A stretch of 64,000 nucleotides of DNA. Origin: Radiobacillus kanasensis. GTDB lineage: Bacteria > Bacillota > Bacilli > Bacillales > Amphibacillaceae. Below the pieces are notes generated by a model. It ran no database searches. It worked only from the letters and a program-made list of their open reading frames with translations, and was not told the DNA's origin. Below, one piece after another: positions 29,263 through 38,310 of this stretch. Where the stretch lies: the NCBI RefSeq assembly GCF_021049245.1, contig NZ_CP088020.1, positions 2,052,001 to 2,116,000 on the forward strand, given 5' to 3'. Position 1 is the stretch's first letter, and the number at the start of each line of letters is the position of its first letter. The position numbers and the translations under genes are program-made.

Positions 29263-29294
29263 AAAAGGCTAGTCCGAGGACTAGCCTTTTCCAA
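29263..29294. terminator. bidirectional terminator between yqzF and the aspartokinase gene
   Basis: AAAAGGCTAGTCC, GA and GGACTAGCCTTTT form a 13-bp inverted repeat with A's and T's on both sides. Confidence 0.88.
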
Positions 29295-29298
29295 TATC

Positions 29299-30645
29299 TT
29301 AAAAAAATGAATGATATAAAGCTTTTACAGCATCATCTAGACGAGATGCTTTAATTCCGAACATCATAGAAACTTCAGAAGACCCTTGGTTAATCATTTC
29401 CAAGTTAATATTAGCACAAGCAAATGCATCCGTTGCTTTCTTCGCAATACCTACTGCGCTATCCATTCCTTCCCCAACAATCATAACTAGAGCCAAATCC
29501 CGTTCAATGGAAACCATATCAGCATGAAGTTCTTCATGAATCCGATTGATGACACGATCTTCTTTGTCCGGTGTCAGCTGACTTGATCTAATTATCACAG
29601 ACATATCATCGATTCCAGATGGGGTATGTTCGAATGAAATGTTTTCATCTTCTAAGATATTTAACAGTCTTCGACCAAAACCTAATTCCCTGTTCATTAA
29701 ATATTTGCTAACGTACAAGCTAAGAAATCCACTATCACCAGCAATTCCGACGACAGGTGACTCACTAGCCTTCTTCTCTGAAACAATCATGGTACCAGGA
29801 CTAGAAGGATTGTTCGTGTTTTTAATGCAGACTGGGATTTTTGCTTTAAAAGCAGGAATCAAAGCTTCATCATGAAATACAGAAAAGCCTGCATAGGACA
29901 GTTCGCGCATTTCCTTATAGGTTAATTCTGTAATTTTTTTCGGATTTTCTACGATATTTGGATTTACGCTATATACAGAATCAACGTCCGTAAAATTCTC
30001 ATATAATTCTGCTTGGATACCGGCTGCAATGATGGAGCCTGTTATATCCGAACCTCCTCTTGGGAACGTCATGAGTTTCCCTTCTTTTGTGTACCCATAG
30101 AAACCTGGAATGACAAAGATTCCCTCTTTTTCTCTAAGTTTATAAATTTCTTGAAAGCTTTCGTCTAAAATTTGCGCACTACCCGGTTCATCACTAACAA
30201 TAATTCCAGCATCTTTCGGATTTAGATATGTAGCATTCATCCCTAAAGACTGGAGATAAGTACTGAGCACCTTTGCTAACGTGTCTTCCCCGATTGCTTT
30301 TAGTCCGTCCCGTTTTAATACTTCTTCACGATTATCATTTAACACAAAGAATATATCTTCTCTGATTTGATGTACGATTTCGTCTGACTCTAGCTCTAAC
30401 TCTTCTGTTATTTCACGAAAACGTTGAAGGACTTCATTTAACTCCTGTTCTATTCCTTCAGCTTGGAAATAAGCGTCCCCTAACTCAATTAACATATCTG
30501 TTACTTTTTTGTCTTCTTTGGAACGCTTTCCTGGCGCCGATACAACAATTGCTCGTCGTTCGTCATCACTTTTTATAATATTAGCCACTTTTCTAAGTTG
30601 TGTTGCAGAAGCAACCGAACTACCCCCAAATTTAGCTACCTTCAT
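29299..30645 (-). CDS. aspartate kinase (single-chain, aspartokinase III type)
   Basis: Phosphorylates aspartate at the head of the Lys/Thr/Met and diaminopimelate pathways. 448 aa: kinase domain begins with KFGGSSVA (~4-11), RGGSDITGSIIAAG (~196-209) marks the substrate/ATP region; two C-terminal ACT domains (GIAGDSGFLSLYVSKYL from ~300 and LALVMIVGEGM from ~378). Monofunctional, without an internal-start beta subunit region, so closer to B. subtilis YclM/ThrD than to LysC. No lysine riboswitch was recognised upstream; a hairpin repeat begins ~160 bp upstream. Confidence 0.9.
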   Translation of the reverse strand: MKVAKFGGSSVASATQLRKVANIIKSDDERRAIVVSAPGKRSKEDKKVTDMLIELGDAYFQAEGIEQELNEVLQRFREITEELELESDEIVHQIREDIFFVLNDNREEVLKRDGLKAIGEDTLAKVLSTYLQSLGMNATYLNPKDAGIIVSDEPGSAQILDESFQEIYKLREKEGIFVIPGFYGYTKEGKLMTFPRGGSDITGSIIAAGIQAELYENFTDVDSVYSVNPNIVENPKKITELTYKEMRELSYAGFSVFHDEALIPAFKAKIPVCIKNTNNPSSPGTMIVSEKKASESPVVGIAGDSGFLSLYVSKYLMNRELGFGRRLLNILEDENISFEHTPSGIDDMSVIIRSSQLTPDKEDRVINRIHEELHADMVSIERDLALVMIVGEGMDSAVGIAKKATDAFACANINLEMINQGSSEVSMMFGIKASRLDDAVKALYHSFF

Positions 30646-30807
30646 TTCTACCTCTCCATTATCTTTGTTTTTTGTTCATGAACACTCTCGCGAAAATTTC
30701 AAAGGTTCAGACAGTATAAATCAAATAGTACCACACTTTTCATCTAATTTCCTTAAGTAAAGCTGTCTAAACCACAATTTTATTAAATATTCTGCTAAAT
30801 GAAAAGA

Positions 30808-31400
30808 GGCTGGGGAAAAATTAGACGGTTACAGGATTAGAAGCTTGAAATTTCTCAATGGCCTGAGCTTCATTCATAGTTGATATAAAATGCGACGTAA
30901 CTTTATTTATTGAAAAAATAATGAAGTGAAGCTTGATGCCGCGCTTCGGCAGAATACTCCGCTTGTAGGTGTTTTCTTATTAAACCTATAAAATGAATAG
31001 ACCAAGAAACACCTCTGACTTGAAAAGAACTCCGTACTAAGCTGCGGAAAAATGCCAGACTCCTTGAAAATAAACCCCAATTTTCTGCGTGCGAGGTTAA
31101 GCTTCCGCAGTATTCCTTGTCCTGTGGGAAAGGAACAGTTGAAGACCCCACAGTGAGCGTTCTTTGCGAGCGAGGAGGCTGAGGCGTTCCCCACGGAAAG
31201 CGAGTATTTTTCCGCAGCGCCGCATTAGCAGTCAACTTGATAAAGTATATACGAGTCCTTATTTCGTTACGTCGCAATCTATATAAAATTAGCACTAATA
31301 TTCATAGCGTCCAAAAGAAAAATCCGAACTGATTCGAATTCTAATGAAAGAATTTCGAGCCATAGTTCGGATTACGATAAAACATTTTTTGTCCCAGCTT
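30808..31400 (+). repeat. modular hairpin repeat, copy B (internally deleted)
   Basis: Same orientation as copy A. Hairpin 1 is lost: the sequence jumps from ACTCCGCTT to GTAGGTGTTTTC, as if ~170 bp had been deleted between two CGCTT direct repeats present in copy A. Hairpin 2 is retained but carries ~60 extra bp after CCAGACTCCT. Hairpin 3 is present (31321-31330 with 31364-31373). With the short 5' region of the aspartokinase gene it fills 30646-31410; it contains no credible gene. Confidence 0.85.
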
Positions 31401-31410
31401 TGATCTGCGT

Positions 31411-32010
31411 TTATTTTTGAATAAACATTTGTGTCCAGTAGTTACCGTCTGCTACGTAGCCGACTCCAATATGAGTAAATTTGGCCGTTAGGATATTTTT
31501 TCGATGACCAGCACTGTTCATCCAAGCATTTACAACCTCTTGCGCAGTACGTTGTCCTCGCGCGATATTTTCTGCCGCACTCCGATAGTGAATGCCGAAG
31601 TTTTGCATCATAGTAAATGGGGATCCATAAGTAGGGCTTGTATGGTCAAAATAGCCACGATCGTGCATATCTTGAGATTTATATCTAGCAACCCTTGATA
31701 GCTCCCAATCCCCTTTTAACGGACTTAATCCGTTTTTTGCCCTTTGTTGATTCGTTAAATCAATGACCTGTTGCTCGATGCTCTTTGTCGCATTAATATT
31801 CGGAATATTTAGCACTTGATTCGGATAAATCAGGCTTGGATTTTTGACTTGGGGGTTTGCTTGAATAATTTCAGATAGACCAATCTGATATTTTACCGCA
31901 ATTTTCCACATACTGTCTCCTGGCTGAACCGTGTATTTATCAGCTGCTGATACAGTTAGTGGAACCGCCAAGAAAAAAATGAATAGAGCTGTTAATAAGA
32001 TCTTTTTCAA
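31411..32010 (-). CDS. secreted LysM-CAP (SCP-like) domain protein
   Basis: A 199-aa exported protein: signal peptide ~1-23 ending VSA-AD, one LysM domain (YTVQPGDSMWKIAVKYQ...LIYPNQVLNIP, ~26-69) for peptidoglycan binding, then a CAP/SCP domain (~80-199) with HTSPTYGSPFTMM, AAENIARGQ and WMNSAGHRKNILTAKFTHIGVGY. Similar LysM- or SafA-linked CAP proteins (YkwD, YlbC types) appear in spore coats and walls; the role is unknown. I chose TTG at 32010, 7 bp behind AGGAGGAGTTTTCA, since the ATG at 32028 lies on that ribosome site. Confidence 0.82.
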   Translation of the reverse strand: MKKILLTALFIFFLAVPLTVSAADKYTVQPGDSMWKIAVKYQIGLSEIIQANPQVKNPSLIYPNQVLNIPNINATKSIEQQVIDLTNQQRAKNGLSPLKGDWELSRVARYKSQDMHDRGYFDHTSPTYGSPFTMMQNFGIHYRSAAENIARGQRTAQEVVNAWMNSAGHRKNILTAKFTHIGVGYVADGNYWTQMFIQK

Positions 32011-32024
32011 TGAAAACTCCTCCT

Positions 32025-32837
32025 TCAAAGAATACTTTTCGCTATTGCGATTGGAAATATTCGAGAAATCAGAGATTTCATAGATAATTTTTTTTTACTC
32101 ATGATGGAACTGGAATGGCAGATGACCAAGTAATGCAAATCTGTGTTGTAGAAAGGAAGATAATTATGAGGATTAAGAGGGTTTATATTTCTTGCAATTT
32201 GTTTGACAGTCACACCAATGTACTTTTCGAGTAACTTTTCTGCTTCATAAAAATTAATGCTTATTTCTTTTACAGGTTCTGAACTTATCTTTTCATCTAT
32301 TTCAACTAAATCTATAAATTCATCTATTTCATGCTGTGAAAGAGGACGATGAAAAGTGAAATTTCCACATTCAATTAATAAGTAATAGGAGTCAAACATT
32401 TTGTGGTAACCTTTTATCGCAGCTTTGTTCTCTTCTAATAATTTTTCTAATACTAATTCCTTTAAGTCATAGTATTTCAATTGCTTCGTTTTAGCTGCAC
32501 CAACAATTTTGTGATTTCCCTCATAATAGTTCTCTTGTTTTGTATCCCTATGTTTCTTTGCGTGTTTATTAATTCTATACAGTGCTTCACTAAGATGTTG
32601 AATAGAAAACTCAAACTTACTAATATCTACCTTTCTAGGTTTGATCGGAACTGTATGATCAATGTGATATAAAACAAAATGTCTCCATTTACCGCCTGCC
32701 ATAGCCTTTAATGTTGCATCATACTTTTTTACATCAAGTGGTTTACGTCCCATTTCGTTCTTTAGTTTGGTTTTGGTATAGTAATTCTTTGGAATATTTG
32801 ACCATCCATGAAAATGTGGAATTTCTTTGTGCATCAT
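32025..32837 (-). CDS. YkyB-like protein with an N-terminal extension
   Basis: A 270-aa cytoplasmic protein, Lys/His/Tyr-rich and AT-rich in codon use. Residues ~1-65 contain WSNIPKNYYTKTKLKNEMGRKP, resembling a short domain found at the start of diverse Bacillus proteins that anchors a 'tool-kit' of accessory nucleases. Residues ~78-95 (SIQHLSEALYRINKHAKKH) and ~150-225 (LIECGNFTFHRPLS...EAEKLLEKYIG) resemble B. subtilis YkyB. No catalytic motif is evident. It lies next to the LysM-CAP gene in a stretch that does not belong to the conserved spo0A neighbourhood. Confidence 0.5.
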   Translation of the reverse strand: MMHKEIPHFHGWSNIPKNYYTKTKLKNEMGRKPLDVKKYDATLKAMAGGKWRHFVLYHIDHTVPIKPRKVDISKFEFSIQHLSEALYRINKHAKKHRDTKQENYYEGNHKIVGAAKTKQLKYYDLKELVLEKLLEENKAAIKGYHKMFDSYYLLIECGNFTFHRPLSQHEIDEFIDLVEIDEKISSEPVKEISINFYEAEKLLEKYIGVTVKQIARNINPLNPHNYLPFYNTDLHYLVICHSSSIMSKKKLSMKSLISRIFPIAIAKSIL

Positions 32838-33012
32838 GTATCCCCTTTAGTAACTTTGTTACCCATACTCTACATTAAATCAGGTGCATACCCACTCTTA
32901 AATTATTTGTATTAACGTGAATGAAATCGCAATTTTTTGTCTTTTCCTCCTTAGAATTTTACAGTTCTGTAAATGACTCACTGGATGTTTTTTATATTTT
33001 GGACGAACAGAA

Positions 33013-33130
33013 TCGTGGGGCGCCTTGTTCACCCCCTGCAAGCTTAAGACAAGCCACGACTTGGTGTACTTGCCACATAGTGAATAGACTTAAAACCCTG
33101 ATGGGGTAGGCGCTGGAGCTGGACATGGCT
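33013..33130. repeat. Bacillaceae REP-like stem-loop element
   Basis: A ~118-bp GC-richer block in an AT-rich gap. GCGCCT near 33021 pairs with AGGCGC near 33109-33114, and ACCCC with GGGGT just inside, giving a long imperfect hairpin. The minus strand end TGTCCAGCTCCAGCGCCTA is the start of a repeat I recognise from many Bacillaceae genomes (from memory; not searched). Only one copy is in this window. The rest of 32838-33284 holds the spo0A terminator and nothing else I can name. Confidence 0.6.
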
Positions 33131-33178
33131 GTTCCTGTAAACACACAGAAGTTAGCAAAAAATTTTTCCTATTCCATA

Positions 33179-33230
33179 AAAAAACCTCTTATTCATTGTG
33201 TACGTCACACACACAACAAACAAGAGGTTC
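33179..33230 (-). terminator. spo0A terminator
   Basis: AACCTCTTGTTTG and a matching AATAAGAGGTT close a stem over a ~25-nt loop on the minus strand, followed by TTTTTTT. Confidence 0.8.
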
Positions 33231-33284
33231 ATCCTACTAATGTATTTTAATACCTGGTTATTATCGAATATCCCTTAACCAATA

Positions 33285-34076
33285 TTAACTTGCACGATGC
33301 TCTAATCGTAAACGATCTGCCACCATTGCAATAAATTCGGAATTCGTCGGTTTCGCTTTAGAAATACTCACTGTGTAACCGAATAAAGAAGAAATGGATT
33401 CCATATTTCCTCGACTCCAAGCCACTTCAATCGCATGACGAATGGCTCTTTCTACTCTTGAAGCCGTAGTATTATATTTTTTCGCGATATCTGGATAAAG
33501 AACTTTTGTAATAGAACCTAATAATTCGATGTCTTTGTATACCATCGTAATCGCTTCCCTTAAGTACATGTACCCTTTAATGTGAGCAGGGACACCAATT
33601 TCATGTATGATATGAGTAATGCTTGCTTCAAGATCTGGTCGTTTTGCTTCTTTTGTCAAAGAACCCTTAAACTTTGCTCCTGTATTTCCAAGTACAGGTG
33701 ATTTCCCTCCAACTTGTCTGATTTGCTCTGCAAGATTTTCTAAATCAAACGGTTTGAGAATGAAATAAGAAGCACCTAAATCCACCGCTTTTTTCGTCAC
33801 TTCCTCCTGACCAAATGCAGTCAGCATAATAACGTTTGGATAAGAGTCTTTTTCTAACTCCCTTATTTTTCCTAACACCGCTAATCCATCTAAGTGCGGC
33901 ATAATAATATCAAGAACCAGTACATCTGGTTCGAGCTCATCAATCATTTCTAAGCATTCTTTTCCATTAAACGCTGTCCCAATAACTTCAATATCCTCTT
34001 GACTACTGAAGTAATCCTCCATTAAATGAATTAGTTCCCGGTTGTCATCGACTAAACATACTTTGATTTTTTCCAC
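33285..34076 (-). CDS. spo0A: Spo0A, master sporulation response regulator
   Basis: 263 aa. Receiver domain ~1-125: acidic pocket VCLVDDN (~5-11), phospho-acceptor Asp in [13 protein letters not shown] (~52-64), and the Lys of FILKPF (~108). A linker follows. The C-terminal effector domain (~150-263) has the near-invariant recognition helix [18 protein letters not shown] and the sigma-contact end [13 protein letters not shown]. Starts with GTG at 34076, preceded by AAGGAGGAACTTTTA. Phosphorelay output; it activates or represses genes at 0A boxes, two of which lie in its own upstream region. Confidence 0.97.
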   Translation of the reverse strand: MEKIKVCLVDDNRELIHLMEDYFSSQEDIEVIGTAFNGKECLEMIDELEPDVLVLDIIMPHLDGLAVLGKIRELEKDSYPNVIMLTAFGQEEVTKKAVDLGASYFILKPFDLENLAEQIRQVGGKSPVLGNTGAKFKGSLTKEAKRPDLEASITHIIHEIGVPAHIKGYMYLREAITMVYKDIELLGSITKVLYPDIAKKYNTTASRVERAIRHAIEVAWSRGNMESISSLFGYTVSISKAKPTNSEFIAMVADRLRLEHRAS

Positions 34077-34123
34077 TAAAAGTTCCTCCTTAATGTAATT
34101 CGCCTCTTGCTCCACGTTACAGT

Positions 34124-34241
34124 TTCGACATAAGGATTAAAAATCCTTCTTTTCCGGAAAAAACATTGGATTTTTTTTGATTTACTTAAAATATCTCTTG
34201 TTTTCTTCGTATTTCGATTATTTATGACACTGGTTGTCGAA
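34124..34241 (-). promoter_or_regulatory. spo0A control region with two perfect 0A boxes
   Basis: TGTCGAA occurs on the minus strand at 34130-34124 and on the plus strand at 34235-34241, both exact matches to the Spo0A~P core box. Just upstream of the first box AGGATTT, ~12 bp and a GAAA-containing segment resemble a sigma-H promoter. The arrangement resembles the autoregulated spo0A region of B. subtilis. Confidence 0.6.
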
Positions 34242-34269
34242 AAATCTTTACAATTTTATTATACCACAA

Positions 34270-34300
34270 AAAAAGCCGATGCCAATCGTTGGCATCGACA
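34270..34300 (-). terminator. spoIVB terminator
   Basis: Minus strand CGATGCCAA, CGA and TTGGCATCG form a perfect 9-bp stem followed by GCTTTTTTT, 6 bp after the spoIVB stop codon. Confidence 0.9.
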
Positions 34301-34305
34301 AAATA

Positions 34306-35589
34306 TTAGCTTGCTTTCTTCTCTTCTTTATAAATATCGATTCCTGCCTCGTGTAACATCCATTCTATATGAACACCATACCCAGAAGTAGGATCGTTCA
34401 CAAAGACATGAGTGACTGCACCAATAACTTTTCCATTTTGAATAATCGGACTGCCGCTCATTCCTTGAACGATACCACCTGTTCTCTCTAATAATTCTTC
34501 GTCCGTTACTTTCACAATCATCCCTTTTGTAGAAGGGTAATCTTGCTTAATGGAATTAACAATTTTCACGTCATATTCTTCCACTTTCTGTCCTTCGACT
34601 ACGGTTAAAATTTTAGCTGGACCCTCTTCCACTTCTCCTTGCAAACCAATCGGCATTGGTTTGTTGTATTTACCACCTGAAAGCCCATCTTTTAATTCAC
34701 CGAATACACCAAATGGCGTGTTCTCCTGAATATTTCCGAGTACATCCTCCCCCGGAGAAAATTCTGCCTGCTTTTCACCAGGTGTACCGTTCTTACCCTT
34801 TGATATTGATTTGACATCGGAACTAACAATAGTACCATTATGAACCTGAATCGGTTCTTTCGTATCCATATCTGATATCACATGCCCTAAAGCCCCATAT
34901 TTTTTTGTCTTAGGGTGATAAAAGGTCATTGTACCAATACCAGATGCCGAATCTCTAATATAGAGACCAATACGATACTTGTCATCATTACTGTCTAGTG
35001 TAGGGGTTAATTCTGTTTCGAAGGTCTTGTCTCCTCTTTTCACTGTAACTGTTAATGACTCGTTATTCTCCCCAGCAGTTTTTACATAAGGAGTAACTTC
35101 TTTCATTTTATTTATTTTATCACCATTAATCTTTAGAAGGATATCCCCTACCTTTATATCAGCTTCTTCACCTGGAGATACTTGGCCATCTTTCGTTGTA
35201 ACTTGATGATGGCCAACAACAAGGACACCCAATGTGTGAAGGTTAACCCCTATCGATTGTCCACCTGGAATTACCTTCATGTCTTTTAACACATTTACGT
35301 CTACTTGTTTAATCGGTAGACCAGCCATCTCGTATACAATTTTACTGGAACCAGATTTCAGTGCTTGAAACTCAGATGAATCAATTGCTGTAATGACTTC
35401 ATCCGTATTGTCTTCTTTTATATCCACTCCATCACCCATTGTTGGAACCGCAATGGGCGAATTACTGTGTACCGTTGTTATTTCATTTGGTATAGAAAGA
35501 TATTTCTGTATTGGTGTAATAAATGGAATCGACAGGAAAGTCACAAGGAGTAAAATTCCTATGCCATTTCGGATTTTACGATTGTTCAT
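34306..35589 (-). CDS. spoIVB: SpoIVB signalling serine peptidase (S55)
   Basis: Made in the forespore and secreted into the intermembrane space, where it cleaves SpoIVFA to release pro-sigma-K processing. 427 aa: N-terminal membrane anchor ([16 protein letters not shown], ~9-24); PDZ domain (~105-185, with [10 protein letters not shown] and [12 protein letters not shown]); S55 peptidase domain with His in [12 protein letters not shown] (~238-249) and the catalytic Ser in [14 protein letters not shown] (~377-390). ATG at 35589 follows GGAGAGTGATGAT. It stands between recN and spo0A as in other Bacilli. Confidence 0.95.
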   Translation of the reverse strand: MNNRKIRNGIGILLLVTFLSIPFITPIQKYLSIPNEITTVHSNSPIAVPTMGDGVDIKEDNTDEVITAIDSSEFQALKSGSSKIVYEMAGLPIKQVDVNVLKDMKVIPGGQSIGVNLHTLGVLVVGHHQVTTKDGQVSPGEEADIKVGDILLKINGDKINKMKEVTPYVKTAGENNESLTVTVKRGDKTFETELTPTLDSNDDKYRIGLYIRDSASGIGTMTFYHPKTKKYGALGHVISDMDTKEPIQVHNGTIVSSDVKSISKGKNGTPGEKQAEFSPGEDVLGNIQENTPFGVFGELKDGLSGGKYNKPMPIGLQGEVEEGPAKILTVVEGQKVEEYDVKIVNSIKQDYPSTKGMIVKVTDEELLERTGGIVQGMSGSPIIQNGKVIGAVTHVFVNDPTSGYGVHIEWMLHEAGIDIYKEEKKAS

Positions 35590-35823
35590 ATCATCACTCT
35601 CCTCATTCCTAACCCATACTTTATAACTTTTTTCTGTAATCATAATTTGACCGTAAAGGAAGGTTTTTAAACCCTGCAAAGATGAGAAATTGGGGGTATC
35701 ATTTCCTGCAATGGAAAGGTTGAAATATGTATAAAATGAAGGTTTCCCTTTTGAAAGGAATATTTGGTGAAATAAAAAGCCCAAAAGACCTCATGTTCGT
35801 TTAAAAATAACGGACTATGTCAA

Positions 35824-35850
35824 TTTTCGCTGCGGTAGTCGCTTTTCGGA
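35824..35850 (-). repeat. degenerate fragment of the hairpin repeat family
   Basis: TTTTCGCTGCGGTAGTCGC and the following CTTTTCGG closely resemble the inverted right arm of hairpin 2 of copy C (58.9 kb), but in the opposite orientation and without the rest of the element. It lies in the 395-bp gap between spoIVB and recN, which otherwise holds only the recN terminator. Confidence 0.45.
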
Positions 35851-35956
35851 GCCGTCATTTTACTTCCTATTCTTGGGTTAAATATTATATTCTTCAAAAA
35901 GGATTCGTCGTACGGTTTTCTTCATGAATCTACCTGATCTTAATAAATTCAAATAT

Positions 35957-35985
35957 TATAAAAAAATCACCCGATTGGGTGATTT
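35957..35985 (-). terminator. recN terminator
   Basis: AATCACCC, AAT(C) and GGGTGATT form a hairpin followed by TTTTTT on the minus strand, directly at the recN stop codon. Confidence 0.85.
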
Positions 35986-37724
35986 TAGTATTGATGGGAT
36001 TCCTTAAACTTATGTGCCAGACTCAATAATTCTTTCGCGTGTTGCTTGGTAGTTTCTGTCATTTCGGTACCTGTAATCATTCGGCCGATTTCTTCTACTT
36101 TCATATCATGGGATAATTCTGTTAATTCGGTACTCGTACGATCATTGTCTACTCGTTTTTCGATGAGTAAATGCGTATCCGCCATTGAAGCCACTTGAGG
36201 CAAGTGAGTAATACAAAGAACTTGGGAACCAGCTGAAATACCATGAATTTTCTCTGCAATAGCCTGTGCTACTCGTCCACTAACTCCCGTATCCACTTCA
36301 TCAAAAATGACACTTGTAACGCCCTGGTGCTTGGAAAAGATCTTCTTAAGTGCAAGCATAATACGAGAAAGTTCTCCTCCAGAAGCTACCTTTCCGATTT
36401 CCTTTAATGGTTCTCCAGGATTTGTCGTAATTAAAAACTTCACCATATCAAATCCATGAGCATTTAAATGAACTGGAATGTCCAAGTCTACAACATCTGC
36501 TTCTTTTGCTTGCCGTTTTTGAATATCGACTGCAAATGAAGCCTTTTCTAAATAAAGGTCCTTCAACTCTTGAAGAATGGCTTCTGTTAACTGAGTTGCA
36601 GCTTCTTTCCTGAGATCGTGGAGCTGTTCCGCCTCCAAATACGTATCATGAGCAAGCTCTTTTATCTCTTTCTTTAAACGAGATAGATGAGAATCCCTAT
36701 TTTCTATTTGATCGATTTCCTCTTCGATATCTACTGCATAATCCACAATTTCCGAAACCGACTGACCATACTTCTTCTTTAGCTTTTGAATCTCATTTAA
36801 TCTTGATTCAATCATGTTAAGTCGTTCTGGATCAAATTCTAATTGATCTAATTGGTTACGGATTTCATAGGTCATTTCTTCGATTAAATAGTAATGATTC
36901 GAGAATTCCTCATGTTTATTCTTCACATCTTCATCATGTTCTCCTGCAGTTTCTAAACCATTTAAGGCCATAGACAACCAATCTAAAGCTTTTTGCTCGC
37001 CGTAGAGAGCTTGATAAGCATCTTGTAATCCTTGAAAAATTCGCTCAAAATTATTAAGCTTGTTTCTTTCCTCCACGAGCTGTTCATCTTCACTCGGATT
37101 CAGTTCCGCTGTCTGAATTTCATTCAATTGGAACTTTAGTAAATCTAATCGTTGGGCCATTTCCTTTTCATTTTCACTAAAGGAAGTATATCGTTTTTTT
37201 AACGACTCCAATTTAGAATATAATTCATTATATTCGTCTAACACCGGAAGAAACTGTACTCGGTTGTACAAATCTAATAATTCAATATGTCGCTCAGAAT
37301 CCATAAGGGATTGTGTTTCATGTTGACTATGTATGTCAATTAGGGATTTCCCAAGCTCCCTTAGTATCGCCAAGGTAACTAGTTTTCCGTTTACTCTACA
37401 GATGCTCTTTCCAGATGACGTTATTGTTCGGCTAAGAATAATCATCCCATCTTCATTTTCTACATCAATTCCTAATTGACTCCCTTTTTTAAAAATAGGG
37501 TGTTGTAGATCTTCAATCGTAAACAACCCTTCAATTTCTGCTTTGCTTGATCCATAACGGACAAATTCAACAGAACCTCTTCCACCAGTTAAAAGCTCGA
37601 CAGCATCAATGATGATTGACTTACCTGCTCCAGTTTCCCCTGTCATTACGGTTAGCCCTTCCTTAAAGGTTATGGATAATGAATCAATAATCGCAAAGTC
37701 TTTTATCGATAGTTCTGTTAACAC
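35985..37724 (-). CDS. recN: DNA repair protein RecN
   Basis: SMC-like ATPase that gathers DNA ends at double-strand breaks; 579 aa. Walker A MTGETGAGKSIIIDAVELL (~27-45), long coiled coil from ~150 to ~370, ABC signature ASGGELSRIMLALKKI (~452-467) and Walker B VIFDEVDTGVSG (~475-486). ATG at 37724 follows AGAGGTG. Last gene of the dxs-tlyA-ahrC-recN series, 70 bp after ahrC, in the order conserved in Bacilli. Confidence 0.96.
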   Translation of the reverse strand: MLTELSIKDFAIIDSLSITFKEGLTVMTGETGAGKSIIIDAVELLTGGRGSVEFVRYGSSKAEIEGLFTIEDLQHPIFKKGSQLGIDVENEDGMIILSRTITSSGKSICRVNGKLVTLAILRELGKSLIDIHSQHETQSLMDSERHIELLDLYNRVQFLPVLDEYNELYSKLESLKKRYTSFSENEKEMAQRLDLLKFQLNEIQTAELNPSEDEQLVEERNKLNNFERIFQGLQDAYQALYGEQKALDWLSMALNGLETAGEHDEDVKNKHEEFSNHYYLIEEMTYEIRNQLDQLEFDPERLNMIESRLNEIQKLKKKYGQSVSEIVDYAVDIEEEIDQIENRDSHLSRLKKEIKELAHDTYLEAEQLHDLRKEAATQLTEAILQELKDLYLEKASFAVDIQKRQAKEADVVDLDIPVHLNAHGFDMVKFLITTNPGEPLKEIGKVASGGELSRIMLALKKIFSKHQGVTSVIFDEVDTGVSGRVAQAIAEKIHGISAGSQVLCITHLPQVASMADTHLLIEKRVDNDRTSTELTELSHDMKVEEIGRMITGTEMTETTKQHAKELLSLAHKFKESHQY

Positions 37725-37794
37725 GAAAGAACACCTCTCCTATTTGCCCTACTTGTCTGGACGAAAGACGTAATGAATAAAACGTTTCTGTTAA

Positions 37795-38244
37795 TTAAAG
37801 CATGTCCAACAACTGGTCTTTCATTTTTTCTGCTTCCTCTTCCGTACGACAGATAATTAAAATGGTGTCATCCCCACATATCGTACCAAGAATTTCGTCC
37901 CAGTCTAGATGGTCAATTAAAGCGCCTACTGCATTCGCATTTCCAGGTAACGTTTTCAAAACAATGAAATGGCTAGCGATATCAATTCGTATGAAGGCGT
38001 CCATAATTAGTCTTCGTAGCTTTTCTAATGGATTGAAGCGTTGGTCTGCTGGCAAGCTGTATTTATATCGCCCATCTGCCATAGGGACCTTTACGAGATG
38101 TAACTCTTTAATGTCCCGAGACACTGTCGCTTGTGTGACATTATAACCAAGGTTGCGCAACTCATCGACGAGATCGTCCTGTGTTTCGATATTGTTTTGT
38201 GTAATTAATTCTCTAATCTTGATATGGCGTTGTGCTTTGCTCAT
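37795..38244 (-). CDS. ahrC: arginine repressor AhrC/ArgR
   Basis: Hexameric arginine-responsive regulator, 149 aa, identical in length to B. subtilis AhrC. Winged helix ~1-70 with [20 protein letters not shown] (~39-58). C-terminal oligomerisation and arginine-binding domain with [15 protein letters not shown] (~105-119) and [14 protein letters not shown] (~123-136). ATG at 38244 behind GGAGGGAAAC; an upstream ATG would add a non-conserved extension. A hairpin lies between it and the preceding tlyA gene. Confidence 0.95.
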   Translation of the reverse strand: MSKAQRHIKIRELITQNNIETQDDLVDELRNLGYNVTQATVSRDIKELHLVKVPMADGRYKYSLPADQRFNPLEKLRRLIMDAFIRIDIASHFIVLKTLPGNANAVGALIDHLDWDEILGTICGDDTILIICRTEEEAEKMKDQLLDML

Positions 38245-38286
38245 GGTTTCCCTCCGTTCCACCTGTCCATCTGAACCATGCAAGAA

Positions 38287-38310
38287 AATGGCTACCTATT
38301 AGTAGCCATT
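38287..38310 (-). terminator. hairpin between tlyA-family gene and ahrC
   Basis: AATGGCTAC, CTATTA (loop) and GTAGCCATT pair perfectly, followed on the minus strand by TTCTTG rather than a clean T tract, and the stem overlaps the stop codon region. It may be a weak terminator or attenuator. Confidence 0.55.

Noticed and set aside
30646..30807. Lysine (L-box) riboswitch before the aspartokinase gene
   Set aside because: Only ~160 bp of AT-rich sequence without the expected helices or a terminator.
30903..31295. Open frames of 95 and 130 codons in repeat copy B
   Set aside because: Same repeat-derived sequence as above; hairpin arms explain the long frames.
32921..33109. 62-codon plus-strand frame
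   Set aside because: It runs through the REP-like hairpin and lacks a ribosome site.
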